DNA of 64,000 nucleotides from contig NC_086375.1 in the NCBI RefSeq assembly GCF_036588685.1, positions 52,956,955 through 53,020,954 of the forward strand, read 5' to 3'. The translations under genes were made by a program, and so were the position numbers. Below are positions 36,041 through 51,000 of the stretch, in pieces. How positions within the stretch are numbered: the stretch's first letter is position 1; each line of letters starts with the position of its first letter. The notes under the pieces were generated by a model. The model was given only the letters and a program-made list of their open reading frames with translations, searched no databases and had not been told where the DNA came from. Source of the stretch: Mytilus trossulus. Taxonomy: Eukaryota; Mollusca; Bivalvia; Mytilida; Mytilidae.

Positions 36041-39000
36041 ATGGCTAGTCAAGGTATGTGGCTTTCATTTGCTGTTTTCTCGTTAAAAATAATGGTCAAG
36101 CAATTTGCAATATCTAGAATGAATTGTTATTGATATGAAAGTTATGTTATAGTATTCAGAATATTGAAAAATTGTATAAAACGCAGTAAACACAAAAAAT
36201 AATTAGCGGAAGTTGATCAGTAAAAAAAAATTCGGTTGATGAAGTGGGGCAGGTCATTCACATGTTTGTTGCATTTCTTATGTATCATAACAGTTTACAT
36301 GTTTGAGGCCTAATATGTATGAAAAATCGTTCAATTGCTTGCAAGATTTAACTGTTTGAATTAGAAGAATAGTTGCAAAGAATTTCCAAGTCTAGTTTCA
36401 TTTTCGTTTTTGACCTTGTAATGGGATAGACCTCATTAGTAATGTCAAGGTCATTTAGTCGAGTTTCTAAAACTAACACCCTTTCAATCGTTTAGTGAAA
36501 TGTTGTTGTTCATTTATATATTTATATAGATATAAGCTGAGATGTAGCAAATATTTCATATACATGTAAATATATTAATGGTATTTAGCTTTTCCAAATT
36601 ATATTCAGTGGTGGATTCAGAATTTTTGACAAGTGGGGACCTTCTGACTGCCTAAGAGTAAGAGCTCCAGTGTAGTCAAAATAATTATGACATCTTGAAA
36701 GGCTATTTTTTTCTTTGACGCTTTTGACAAAGCAAAAATTAAAATAGCCTTCCAAGAGGTCATACTTATTTGGACTAGCTCTGTTCATGCTTCAGTGATT
36801 TCTAATATAATCAACCAAATCTTTCCTGAAAGGGGGGGGGGGGGCTCTGCCCTCCCCACTAAATCCACCTCTGATATTACAGACTGCTACAGTACATCTT
36901 TTCACCTTCTTTTACTTTAAAGGGGGGTCCCAACATTTATAATAGTTAATACTGCTTAAGGTTCATCATTTCAAATGGACAAAAAATGGCTGTATTTACA
37001 CCTATAAACTACTCTGAGTACAGACTAACATGTGCAGTTTGAAAAGTTTGAGGCCTGGCATCCACCAGATTTTTCTGTTTATCATGTTCATGCTGTTGCG
37101 GTAAAAAGATGGAAATGAAAACAAATATTTTGCATACATGGCATACAAGAACATGAAGAATGGCAACTTTACAGAACAATATAAATATCAATTTGAAATT
37201 ATTTTCTGGGCTTAAAACCTCATGAAGATTTGTAACTGTACAACAAATAACTAGCATGACTAGAGCAATAACTAAAAGAGTGAGACAAACAAAAATTTAA
37301 TTTCAATATAATATAATATTAAAAGACATATTTCATACAGAGCAAGACAAGTTGATCTTAGACCAGAATATCGATCTCCTACCTACATGTATATTCATCT
37401 AGATTATTTTGATTGTATTAATCCAAGCTTGGTCAAACTATGGCCACAATGGGTATCTCAAAATATTTTTCATTTTGGCTGAATTCTAATAGATAGCGAG
37501 TGTTGATTGTCTTCTCCCCTTCAAGCATCACACTTACTAAAAAGTTAAACTGACTTAAGTTTATGATACTGCCAAGCTCATATTCGGAAAAGTTCTTAGA
37601 ATTGGATTACCCAGTGCATAGAAGTGCTATTTTAAACTTTGCCTTAAAGCAGGCAAACATACATTAAATGTAAAGTTCTGTTTATCTGAACAGTTTCCTA
37701 AAATAACTATTGAATATATATTTTCAGAAGAGAGAGAGGCATTTGTGACATTAGCTACAAATGATACGTATGCATTAGGATGTTTGGTGTTGGGATCATC
37801 ATTACGACGTGCAGGAACAACCAGGCAGTTGGCTGTTATGGTGACACCTGGTGTTTCACAATCATTAAGGTACATTGTAAAATAATTATACTTTATATTA
37901 TAACCTCCTTTCTAACATGAACTAAACCAGGGGTTAATATTACATTGTACTTGTATAAATGGTAAAATTGATCAACTCTGAAAATTTGTAAGCATGGCTA
38001 GATCATGTAGATAGACCATTTGGCATTACAGAATATTTGTGTTTCAAAGGACAAGGTTTACCATGTGTCATAACCACAACTTTTAAAATGTTTCAATTTA
38101 TCTGCCTCTTTAAACGATTGCACTTTTTATCCAACTTCCCAATATACTCTTTAGTGTTATTTTTACAAAGAATGTATCATTGTATGGCATGTATGGTGAT
38201 CAATTTTTCTCTCATTGCCTTTTTAGTACATGGCATGGCATTGCATTTTGCCTTGTACTATTGTTTTAGATTTTCTGGAATTTTAAACAAGATAAAGCCT
38301 TTGAAACAACACAAGGGCTTTAAATAGTGCATGAGCCATGATTTCTCTCGGAGACAGCTGAGTACACAATATTAAAATAAGAAGCTGGGGTATCATGATT
38401 GCCATTGAGACAACTCTCCACAAGAGACATAATGACTTGTAACACCTATAGCCATTATTAGAGATGACCAAGTCTTTCTGTGGAAGTGGTGGTATGATCA
38501 TGAGCTGGAACACTCAGAATACTTGTTACATTTCAGTATAACTTGCAGTCAATTTAAAAAGAGCCACTGTCTTTTATTTCTCTTGTCCATATATGGCTCT
38601 TTGTTCTCATTTCAACTATTCTTTATCTTTGTTTGATGACTGTTTTAAGTTTTGCAATTATGAAAACCACATGAAACTGAATTTCTTGTTGCAAAAGAGG
38701 TTGACAGATTGCAAGACTGTTTGAAACCCTAGGCAAGTGATCCTGATTTGATAATTAATTGTATTTTGAATCTTTGCGGGTTTTTTTATTACTTTATAGC
38801 TCAGTAGCCAGCAAATTTTAAATATTGAAGTAGAAAAAAACTACTGATGAGCTGATTAGCAATTTGTTTGTAATTTCACTTATACAGATACAATATATTT
38901 ACACAAATATGAGTAACATTTTTCACTTTAACCATTTGAATAAAGTAGAATAGAAAAATGAATTTGTACTAGTTATAGTTACATATGTAGCACAGCGAAT

Positions 39001-42000
39001 TTCATAGGTGGATCCAGGGGGCCCCAACCCCCCTTTTCGTGGGGAAAATTAGGTTGATTATATAGGGAATCATTGAAGCATGACTGGAGCCCCACCCCCC
39101 TTTGGTCAGTCAGTGGACCCTCCTTAGGAAAAGTTCTGGATCCGCCACTGATTTAGTTGATATAATAACAGCTGAATGAATTCCTTACAAACATAACAAT
39201 ATAAAAAGTAAGTGGGTAGGTAATTAGTTTTATCTTAATTCACAAGTACATCATTAACTGGAAATGGGTCAAAACAAAGATTTGTGTAGTTCCACTTGCT
39301 AAATGAATATAATATAATGTAATAGTTAAGTATTTTAGGTGTAAGTGAACAATTTGTCTGGTAGGGAAAAAAAGTGACAAATAGTTCTACTCTCTTAGAA
39401 CAGACAGATGACATCTGATATTTATATTATGTAGATAAATTGTCCTATCTATTTGTCAGGTACATCAAATCATCATTTGTAGTACATTTTGTACATACAT
39501 TTATAAGTGAGCCAAATAATTGTCTTCCCAGTCTTCTAAATTATCTGCCAATATTTATTATGCAATGAAACCGTGACAGAGAAAGAAATGTTGATTTAAA
39601 AGTTCCATTCAATTCATGATTATTCATGTTATTACTGCATATTTTACAAATTAAAAGGTGCATATTTTTTCTTTGAAATAATAAATTACTAAAATATTGT
39701 ACAAGTTCATGTTCCTTATCAAATCTTTCCCAGGCGTGGATCCAGAGGGGGGGGGGGTTCCGGGGGTTGGAACCCCCCTTTTTTTGGATGATCAATGCAT
39801 TTGAATGGGGACATGTAATTGGAACCCCCTCCCTTTGTCCTGGGTTAGGAGCCCCCCCCCCCCTTTTTGAAATGACTGGATCCACCCCTGTTTCCTTACA
39901 TTAGGATAATGACTTTCTTCACAAAATTTTGGTTTTACATTTGTATAGCGTATAGGTCCTCCCTACTGAAATTAGTTTTCATTTCATTATCATATAAAAC
40001 CATGTTGAAGCCCTTTTTTGCTAATGAGGCATATGAGGCATAAACCAATCAATCATTATCATTTGAAACCATATTAAAGATCTTGAAATGTGTAACTTTT
40101 CAATTAAATTTGAATATGATGAAACATTGAATGAATTATCTCACACTATATTGTAACAACCCATCCTTATTTTGTTTTAATCTTGTGTGATAAATTATTC
40201 AACTTGTACAGTTGTGTAGATATCAGTAAAAAGATAACTTTGTGATAACTTAATTTTAGAGATTCATCAATCATTCCTTATTAATAAATGATTACATTGG
40301 AAAATTAGCTGAGCTGCATGTTGCTAGTACAAACACTTTTTATTTTATTTAATCAAATACCTTAGCTATTCCTGATAACATCAGTGCAGTTATAGATATG
40401 GTTTAAGATTTCATGTTAATAAAAATGCAATCAAGAAACGAAATCCTGAGACAGAGAGTTTGAGAAGAATGTCATATAGATCATAATCTTGAATACTCAG
40501 AGAGGAATTTTCCATCTTCCTGATATTTATTTAAATCATAGTAAATATTTGTTTGTTTCCAATTAGAAAGTCTTGGCACAAAGTCACAGTATAATGTCAG
40601 ATGAGGGTGGTACATGTTGTAAATAGATGCACTAATTGTGTTAATAACAATTATGTCTGAAAATAAAAACTGCATTTCACCTGAAGAAAGTTATCTGAAG
40701 ATTGCAAGAAATGTCCTTATGAATTCTTTGACAGGTTAATATAGAGTTAACAAAGCTTTTTTTTTTACTGGGAATTTGTTTTCTTACAACATTTTAAAAT
40801 TGAAAGTTAGTTTCAAAATCTTAATGATTTTTTTTGTAGAAATCTCTTTTTCAGTATTTCTTTCCTAGATTTTAAATTTAAGATGGATATCTCTTCTTAA
40901 AGATTTCTTCTTGAAAGTCTCTGTTTTAGTTTATTGACAATTTTTAGACTTTGAAGTGTTTAGAGCTTGAAATTTATGTTTTATGTACAGTATTCTTTAA
41001 AGTTCTGCTATAACTGTAAATGTTATTTACTCGCAAACTAATAAAACATGTTGGCTTGAATGTTATGGAATTGGAAAATATTCCAACCATAACAAGTCAT
41101 GATTTTTAACAATATAATTTACTATAAAGAGGTAAATAATTCATTAGATTTTTTATGGAGCAGTAATATTTTATCTTCCATAAATCTTTCTATGTCCAAA
41201 CTTAATTTATTTTCTATAGATATATGTGAAAGAGAACATTTGATATTAAAACGTCAACAATTGATAAACAGAAGCAGAAATTGTACCAAATGTGACATGA
41301 ACAGTTTATGCATGGCACCTAGGGTGTTGTCCCTTTTCTAGAAGGGTTTAAAAACGTTTTTGTAATAAATGTTAAATCATTTAAAAATATGCTATTGAAA
41401 TATTAAATTTTTCTCTTTTAGAGACCAGTTATCAAGAGTATTTAATTTAGTATATGATGTAGATTTACTAGACAGTCAAGATCCTACAAATCTTCAATTA
41501 TTAGGCCGTCCAGACCTCAATGTTACATTCACAAAGTTCCATTGTTGGAGACTTACTCAATATGATAAAGCAGTATTCCTAGATGCAGATACTCTGGTAA
41601 GTTTACTTAAGATAGATTCATGGTATACTGCCATCTTGGATTGTACAATCACAGTACAAAATCGGTCTAGTTATTTGCCCAAATCTGCAAATTTGGCGAC
41701 AGATTTGAAATTTAATATTTAGACTGTTTATTTTTATAAAGAAAACTTGTGGATTTATTGTATTATTTAAAATATTTACACAAATATCATTTGTTTTGTT
41801 TTTTAAATCTTGTCAAATGAGCCAATGAATGGGAGATAACTCTTTTAGTACAAAATTTACACTGGGCTAATAGAGAAATTTTTAATTTTTACTTGTAGCA
41901 AGAAAACAAGTTCGGTGACACCATGTTTTCTTTTATTTTCTTTAATCATATTATGAAACCTATCTGCTATAAAAAAATCAAAATTCTATCTCATAGAAAA

Positions 42001-45000
42001 ATTTTAATGCACACTAATGTGTTTTTATGGTCCCGCATGGAAGTTGTTTGTGTCAAATAGTTTTACCCTTGTCCGAAATTCCGTATTTCCGTCCTTCCGT
42101 CTTTCTGTAATTCCGTCATTCCGCAACAAACCATTATACTGAGTTTTTTTCTAAATGCCTTCATATATTGGGCTGATTTTTGGTATGTGAGTCAACCATG
42201 ATGAGTTTTGGTCAAGCTTAAGTTTCGTTCCGCTCCTTTTATTTTCACTGAAATTACAGATTTTTTTACATAAATAAGGCTGTTAGTTTTCTCGTTTGAA
42301 TTGTTTTACATTGTCTTATCGGGGCCTTTTATAGCTGACTATGCAGTATGGGCTTTGCTCATTGTTGAAGGCCGTACATTGATCTATAGTTGTTTATGTG
42401 TGTGTCATTTTGGTCTTTTGTGGATAGTTGTCTCATTGGCAATCATACCACATCTTCTTTTTTATATTTAGACTTTGATAAATTATTGAATATCACAGTT
42501 ATATAGATTTTTTCTCTATTCCCCTCCAGATTTTGAGCTGATATTTGATATGTGAGACAACCATCATGTTTGTGTCCACATGTGTTTATATTGAATTTAC
42601 AGATTTTTCAACTTTTTGGGACAGGGCCATTTGTGTCGCTTTGACACTTCTAGTTTCATGAACAATCTTACCAAATTTAGGCATTTTTCAACGACTCATA
42701 ACTTGAAAAATAGCACGGTGACCCATACTTTTTATTATATTTATTAAAAAAGCATAGTAAAATCTTCATTTTGGCAAATTATAAGAAAATTCTGTCTCAA
42801 AAAGTATATACTTATGATCTACCTTAATATAGGTATTTTCTTTTAAGTTTTTTTTTTACAGTGCAGCATCATTTTATGATTGAAAAATTCCTTCTCCAAA
42901 TTTATATATAGACATTCACTTGACAGATATTCATAATGGGAGATAGAGGATATACATGTATCACCTAAGACAAAAACTAAGAGGTTGTTTATAATGTAAT
43001 AGAAACAGGGTTTTCAATTCTATAAGGAAGGGCTTTAGGTATGTAAAATAACATTTAGGCAGAAAACATTTTTGCCTTTATAAATCAGACAATCATCTGT
43101 GAAGTGGAAATGGTTGTTGATAGTACTAAAAGGGAGTATGAATTTAGTTGAGAACTTTGACCTACCCTTATGTACTCATTATAGCTGTAATTTGATTTAT
43201 GTCCAGTGCTATTGATTTATCAGTAAAAAAAAATCATGGAAAATTGTCTTTTCATGAAATATTACTTTTGACAGCAGATGTTTTGATCAGATTGTACATG
43301 TGCATGACATCACCTTGTGTCATGGCCAGGTTAAAGTAATAAAGTGTATAGACAGTATAAATAATGTTTTAAATTCCCATGTTCTGATAGTTTGACCGAT
43401 TTTCTTTTTTAACCAGATTTAAATGTCCCAATTGTCAGTACACATGAAAGATAATACACCTGATAATAGTGATATCATTTGGTAAAACTTAAATTGAATG
43501 ACCTTTCATTGAGACAAAATCAGTTCATTCACAGCAAATATGTAAATCAACTGTGCCCAAATGTACTTTTAAACTTTTAATTTTCTTCTTTGGGCTTTTT
43601 GAGGTCATATCATGAACGTTATTTTGAAGCTCTTTTTGATGAATATTTACTCTTGTTTTTAGAATATAAAATATATTTATATTGTTTTTGTCAATCTGGG
43701 GGGGGGGGGGGGGGGGGTTCAGGTTTTTTTTTAACCCCCCTTTTTGTCCTGGGTTAGGAACCCCCCTTTTTAAAATGACTGGATCAGCCCCTGGGATGCC
43801 TCTGTGACTACATGGTCTACATAGTTCATATACAGTCAGTGAATATAGGCCTTTTCCCCTGGAGAAGAATCCCAATTTGAAAAAAATGGCTAAAATTATT
43901 CCCAAAAAGACAACTTTTCCCAAACAGTGCAGTCTCAGTAGTAATTGTGCATGAATGCCTAATATAACTATATGTGCAGATTTGAGGGTCTATTTATGTA
44001 TAATCATTGACAAAAAGGGGTCTTATTTCAAAGCATGGGTTGACTCTTGAAAAGTAAATTGAAGTTTCAGTCAAATTTGTGGTTGATTTTAAATTTCCCA
44101 ATTTGATGAAAATGAGGCATATTTTCCCAATAAAAAAGAGTAGAGGTAATTTTGAGAAAAAAAACATCAATATCACTGGTCACAGTAAAGAATATCACTA
44201 GCCTGTCAATACTTTTTAAATATTTTGATATAATATATTTCAAATCCCACTCATTTGTTTCTACTCTATTTTTTAGAAGAATGATTAGAATTGTATTAAT
44301 GTTGCTTACTGTCAGATCTAGATGTGAGATTTTCTAATCTAGCTGTCCTTAATGAATTATTAATACATTAACTACTATATATATAGTGGATTCCGATTGA
44401 TCAAATGTCTTATCCTGCTATGAAATTGAGAACTAACATAAGCTTTCGAGTTGAAAAAAACTAGTACAAATGCTATGCAACAATCAGTAAAATGGATTAG
44501 AAGTTTGATTGATGCTATGGAAAAGTCAATATTTGACCTACTGATAGATCAAGCAATGTCAATTGACTAGCATTCAGTGTATTGTAATGTTGGTAACATC
44601 AAGTAATAATTATTGAGAAAAATAATACCCTGTCTAACAAAGCACAGTGACATGGTTAGGTTGATTTAATTGTAGGCCACATTAATCATGTTAATAGGTT
44701 AATATATATATATATATTGTTCACAGATCTAACATTGTTGAGTTGATGTTTAGACGAGTTGTACATTGTGTATATATATACATTCACATACATATATAAC
44801 ATTTTCTTTTCAACAAAGATAATGCTGCTTATTTATATCTTTGGAATGCTTCTATTTTCAACATTGTGTAAATAGATGAAAATAACTAACTGGGTTATAA
44901 TTAATTTGTGTGAAATAAAACTAATATATATATCTCTAGTATTGTATTTTAAGATTTTGACCTTGATATCAGCTACCAAGTTAGGATCAATATAATAATT

Positions 45001-48000
45001 TTTTGTATTTACTGTTGATAGGAATATTTATGATTTATAAAAAAAATTAAAGACACAAAACAGTATGACATTTTTTCATGGCAGGGCCTTTTATAGTCTT
45101 GTAGTTCTGTTTGAAAAAAATATGGGGTAAAATAATTCACATGCCTTATAAATAATATTATCTCAATACCACTCTGTACATGCCTTTGATATCATTCTCT
45201 TTTATTTCTCCATTTTTCAGAAGTTGGCAATTTCTGATATTATTTGTTACTCAGTGATGTAAATTTCTTTTAATTTCAGGTCTTACAAAATGTAGATGAA
45301 TTATTTAACCGAGAAGAATTATCAGCAGCCCCTGATGCTGGGTGGCCAGATTGTTTTAATTCAGGTGTATTTGTGTTCAAACCATCAGAACAAACATATA
45401 ATGCCATTCTGCAGTTTGCTTTAGATCAAGGCAGTTTTGATGGTATGTTTAAAGACATAATTAGTTACAGTATTTATATTTTGTATATTGGCTGTGTACA
45501 ATCAGAAAATGTCATACAAACATCAAACTGATGTTCCAATGACAAATATTTCAGGCATATTTAGGATGTCACATTTAAAATTAAATAGTAGTAAGCAAAA
45601 AGGGTACATCAATGTTCACAGAACACAATGAATAATGAGCTTCAAACCAGGATTCTTGTTGAAAAAATTCCAAACAAATTGCATGAGAAGAACTCTGTTC
45701 CACATACCAAATATGAAAGACAGGGATATTGATTAAATCCTATCAGCAAGATTACCACCTTTTTATACCCAAAAGGCAAACCGTTTAGTTTTTTTGAAGC
45801 AGAGAAAATGTATGTGGTCAATTTTGAGTTTTACTTAATGACTTCCATGTAAGATGGGTACATCGCATGTATGAGGATGAAACAGCTTATCCCAGAATGA
45901 TTCAAATCCATTACGTCATACAATATATGAATACAAAGTGCTAAAATTATTTAAAGTGATTTGTATTGTGTTTAAAAGTTTGTTTTTTAAACCTTTTGTT
46001 CTATTTTTATTTAATATCGTCTATTACTTCTAGGTGGAGATCAAGGATTACTCAATATGTTTTTTCGTCAATGGGCTACCGAAGACATATCACGGCATCT
46101 ACCATTTATATATAATGTTGTGTCACAAGCTTTCTACAGTTATCTTCCAGCTTTCAAACAGTAAGTTACACAAAAGTGATGCACAAATTGTTTGTACATT
46201 TTATTATTAATTTCTCGAGAATTATAAATTAAACATTGACAGAAATTGTATTTTGTGGGTCGCAGGTCAGATAAATTGATTAAAATGCTCATGGAAAGTC
46301 TTGGACAAGGCAAAAAAGGTTAAATTTTATTTCCTTTGATATCATTGTAACCTTCCATTAGCCTTTTCCCTGATTTAAAAATAAACCATGGATAATGACA
46401 CACAGTTTATGACAAGAACTGACTTGGATGTATTCAAGTGGCTTGTTTCCTTTGATTGTGAAGGCCTGCTGGGTTGAACATGTTGAACCAAAGACTTAAA
46501 AGTTTGTATTTGCTGCATCTATAACAGCAGTCTACATTTTAGCAGAGCTCATATTCAGATGAAACTCACATGTTCAATGTTGTTTTAAATGAATTAGAAT
46601 TTTTCCATTGATAAGTTGACAAGACCATAAAATATTTTAATATGTATAAACTTGTTTGAGTTTGTTTTAACAATTATATTTGTGTTACTAAATATTGATA
46701 CTTTCTTCTTTTACAGGTTTAAAAATAATGTAAAAATAGTTCACTTTATTGGTGCTACAAAACCGTGGCATCAGCCATTTAATACCTCATCAGGGGAGGT
46801 AACCCCACTTCCAGATTCTGGCCACAACGCAGAATTTCTACAGTTATGGTGGACAATATTTATGGAAGATGTACAACAAACGCTTGATCCAAATCTGGTT
46901 GGTATTGTTAACTTTTAACTTGTATAATCTGTTTTTGTGCTATCAATTTTTGTTTCAGAATGATGCATGAAATTATGAGATTTGTAATTAACATAAAAAA
47001 ATATTGGCTTATTTATGTTTCAGATTAAAATGAAACTGTATCTCTCTCAAAATGTCCCTGTTGTGATTACTGAGCAAAAAACATAAAATTTTAACTAAAT
47101 ACTTGCAAAAAAAATATATTGTAGGCTTTAACATTCACACAATTTACTACCTTATGTTTGAAATATAGACATTTGAAAGTTTAAGGGAAAACAACATATT
47201 TTAAATACTTGTAGTTGCAATATGTTTAGTTGTGAGTTTCTAGATTAGTCATATCATTTACATATCTGACACTACATGCTATAGAAACATTCACATCAAA
47301 ATGCCTTTATTTATTTTAGAAAACATTTGTAAGCTTACAATTTAGAATTGCACTCTAATACATTTTACAAATAATGCAATTAGATAGACAGTTTGGATAA
47401 TACTAAATATTTCACTGAGTGTTGGTTTGTGATGGAATTTAAGATATTTAGATTTAAACTCTTGCTGTTATATGTTTAATAATGACTATTTTCTGACAGC
47501 TTCCTCTCAAGTGTTGTCTCATTTGTTCTATATTTGTGTACATTGCATGCATGTGAGTTTATGTTTTAAAACCTGCTTCTTGTGTGTTGAATCTCTCTAT
47601 GTGACTATTAACAGAAAACAAATAACCATAAGAATAACAGGGTATAGTAACTTGTTGTTAATATTAAAAGCTTCATTTTAGTTTGTTAAAACATTTAGGA
47701 TTTTTTTGAATTTTGAATTTTTGTTTATATTTGCTGTTTCTTTCATTAATTTTATCTTTATATAAAAAAAGAAGATGTGGTATGATTGCTAATGCCACAA
47801 CCCTCCACAAGAGATGATCAGTTTATTAAGATTACAGTGTATGCTATCTTATATTTTCAGTTTTGACACAATATTTTTAAGGAAAAGGGATTTATGGTCC
47901 TTCATGTCAAAGGGGAGATAATAAACTTGTTCCAATAATACTATACATGGTAATAGTCTCCTATCAATAAGATAGAGGGATATATTAAAGCAACTTTACA

Positions 48001-51000
48001 CTGTTGTAGAACACGACCTCAGAATTAGCACCAAGGGACATTATCCATGTCTTATATGATACTGGGGAAATAACTGAACCTACTTCCTATAGAATGACAG
48101 TTTCTTGTATGCACAAATCCTAAACACTAACAGCTGGTTTAATACTGAATTGGTGACATTTTACACAGTTTTGAAACACCACAAGAGGATGTGCATTAAA
48201 GCATAGAATGTTTGCCCAACATATTGATAGGGGAAATAATTGAATTTGGGAGGCAAAAAGGGGGGGGGTGGTATCCTTTGGTGAGTTCATTCATAGTTCT
48301 GAGTTATATTTTATCTTCAGACACTTTTATTATTTTAATTTAACAATCTGTGATTGTTTACTTAGCACTTGATCTGATGAAGTATAATCACCAGTAAATG
48401 GATACATGGGGTGTATTTCAGTTAGTCAGTAACCCAACAACACAAAATAAAAAGTTTTTGTTTTGCTGCCTTAAAAATGTTTTTTCACCATTTCATTTTT
48501 GAAGTGAGTGTGCTAATAAAGTATTAGAATAGACTTCTATATAACTGAAATTTTAAAGCTCTACATCATAATTTAATCAAGTCCGTTTCTTTATAAGGAA
48601 TTGTCCTGTTTATCAATGCTTGCAATATACTGGTAATCTTTTATATATATATTCCCAAAGTATATTTTAAACAATTGTTACAAATACTGTTCTGTTAAGA
48701 TGCACATGCAGGATTTTAGTTAAAAGAAATAAAGTTTAAAAAGGCATGTTTATGTCAATCAGAATATAGAATCTAGAGCTAGTGATATTTAATGTTTGTC
48801 ACTTTCATGCTGCAATGTAAGGTAGCATTCGATCGTATACCAGGAACAGGAATGCACATTACTACCTATGGAAGACACAAAAGGCCATGGTGGTGGAGAT
48901 TTCTACCTTACAGATGTGCTAAATTTTTCTGTCTTTTTCCTGGGAAGGTAAACCCAATACATGTCGATGCACTGCTTTTGTTCTTGTTAGTTCTGTATTG
49001 TCTTGGAATAAATTCATCTTTGTTGTCATCAAAAATGGAATTTCTTATTTATATATTTTCCTTCCTGATGTATTAGCTGACATTAAAATTGTTGAAGTAG
49101 TATTTTGTTTGTTTGTACTCGTGACTATAATCTGCATGATAAGTGTTCATATGTACAATGTTTATCACTGTCTTTGCCTCTTTGGAATTTCTAGTTTTTA
49201 TTATGATTCTTAAACAATAGTTGATTGCCCAAAATGGGATGAAAATGCTCTCAACACGAATTTAGGCATAGGAGTATCTTTGACTACACAGATGATCATA
49301 TTAATATATTTAATTTTATTTCATAATAGATTAGTTATTATTGTATAGCAATATAATATTTCCCACAGAAAGTAACCAAAAGTTAGCGTGCAATAAATTA
49401 TAATATTGCACTAGTGCAATAAATCTTCAAAATGCATGACGTCATCAAAGCCAAATCTTAGTTTAAACCAATTTTTACTTTCAAATATTATATTGCTATA
49501 CAATAAAAGGGTTATTGCATGAATATTGGGGAATATTGTCCCTCTTAGAACATATATTGCACTCGCAAGCTCGTGCAATATAAGATTCTACTCGGGACAA
49601 TATTCCCCAATATTCATGCAATAACCCTATAGTATTAATCCATTTTGCAGGTCATTGTATTTATTTCCAGATGCTTATTGAAGTTATTTTGCTTATGTGT
49701 ATGAGATTTCTAATATTGAAAAATTAGATAAGAAAACACAACGTAAGAAATCTTCCCATTTGATTTCTTAAGTGTTAAATGCCTTTGCATATAATATGAA
49801 TGGTTGGTTTTGATAATGTGTATTTACTGCAACTGTTTATTTGAATATATATGCATTAATTGTGTGAAGTTTCAAATATATACAATTTTAATTATTTTTA
49901 TGACATGAATTATTATGTGAATTATTTTATGCATCATGAATTTAACCTTTATGTTTTTATTTCCTACTTACAGATGAGCATGCTAACAACTTCGGTAAGA
50001 AATATTACTCTTTACGTAAACTGTCTTTAAACTTCCTATTTATTTACACATTGATTTAATTACACTGTACAACTTACCCTTTATCATTTGTTCAAAAGCT
50101 GACGGATAAAATCACGGCTGTATACTTGAAAAGCATGTCAGTAAGTCGAAAGGTATTTCATTTTATTTTCTCCAACAAAACTAATTGACTGGAGTTCTGT
50201 TATTTATATTTAGCCTAAGGTGACATTTGTAGTGATTACTTTTCTTATTATGAATCTAAAATCTAAAAATTGGCATCAACTTTTTAAAACCAGATTCTGT
50301 GATATTCCTTTGTTAAATGAGCAAAAGCAAAAAATCTTCCCATTTTTCAAGAACCAGTTATAAAGATTAACTCATTCAAGTCTTCCATTATAAATGAGTG
50401 TTTTAATATTCACGTCCAAGTTCAATCTGTTCAAAATGAAAATAAAGAGAAAAAACATGAAGAAATATATTTATTCATTATTTATTTTGATACTATTAAA
50501 CTGAAACACTTTTAAAAGTATATTTCCTTCCTTGTTGACAACATGGTCCTTGGTCCTATTTGTTGGGTTTGAAACCAAAATGATGAGAGTCTGTTGTACA
50601 GTGTGGTGATAGTATAGTTCCAGTATAAGAATGTTTTGATGTTAGTGTAGTAAGTTGTATAGTCCAGTTGTAAATTTAATTTTTATAATTATGGAAAGAT
50701 TCAAAACTTGTAAATTCGGAAATTATCATATGCATTAATTATAGGAAAAAAAACAGGAAGAATATACAGCTATATGTATCAGATATCAGACTACAAGTTC
50801 TTATTTTTATGATGCTCACCCAGTTTCGTTATCTTTAATTAAAGTAATAATTTCTGAATATACAGTATTAAATGTGCAGAACTTATTTATGTTTGATAAA
50901 ATTAAATTTAATTCTTAAACTTTTCACTGATATATTCTTTGGAACCCAGGTTAACAAAATTTTTAGCAGTCCTAATTTTTTTCCAAGAGATTGTTTAGTA

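Noticed and set aside
38037-38327. 96-codon plus-strand frame, hydrophobic
   Set aside because: Intronic in glycogenin; the hydrophobicity comes from T-rich sequence, and no homology is recognised.
39541-39885. 114-codon minus-strand frame with many Pro and Gly
   Set aside because: It reads through the G/C-run repeat; the Pro/Gly content comes from homopolymers.
43525-43923. 132-codon minus-strand frame
   Set aside because: It crosses the 20-G homopolymer of a repeat copy and is not a gene.
49337-49628. tRNA or structured RNA gene suggested by strong stems
   Set aside because: The stems are long symmetric palindromes without tRNA boxes or a cloverleaf; a fold-back transposon fits better.
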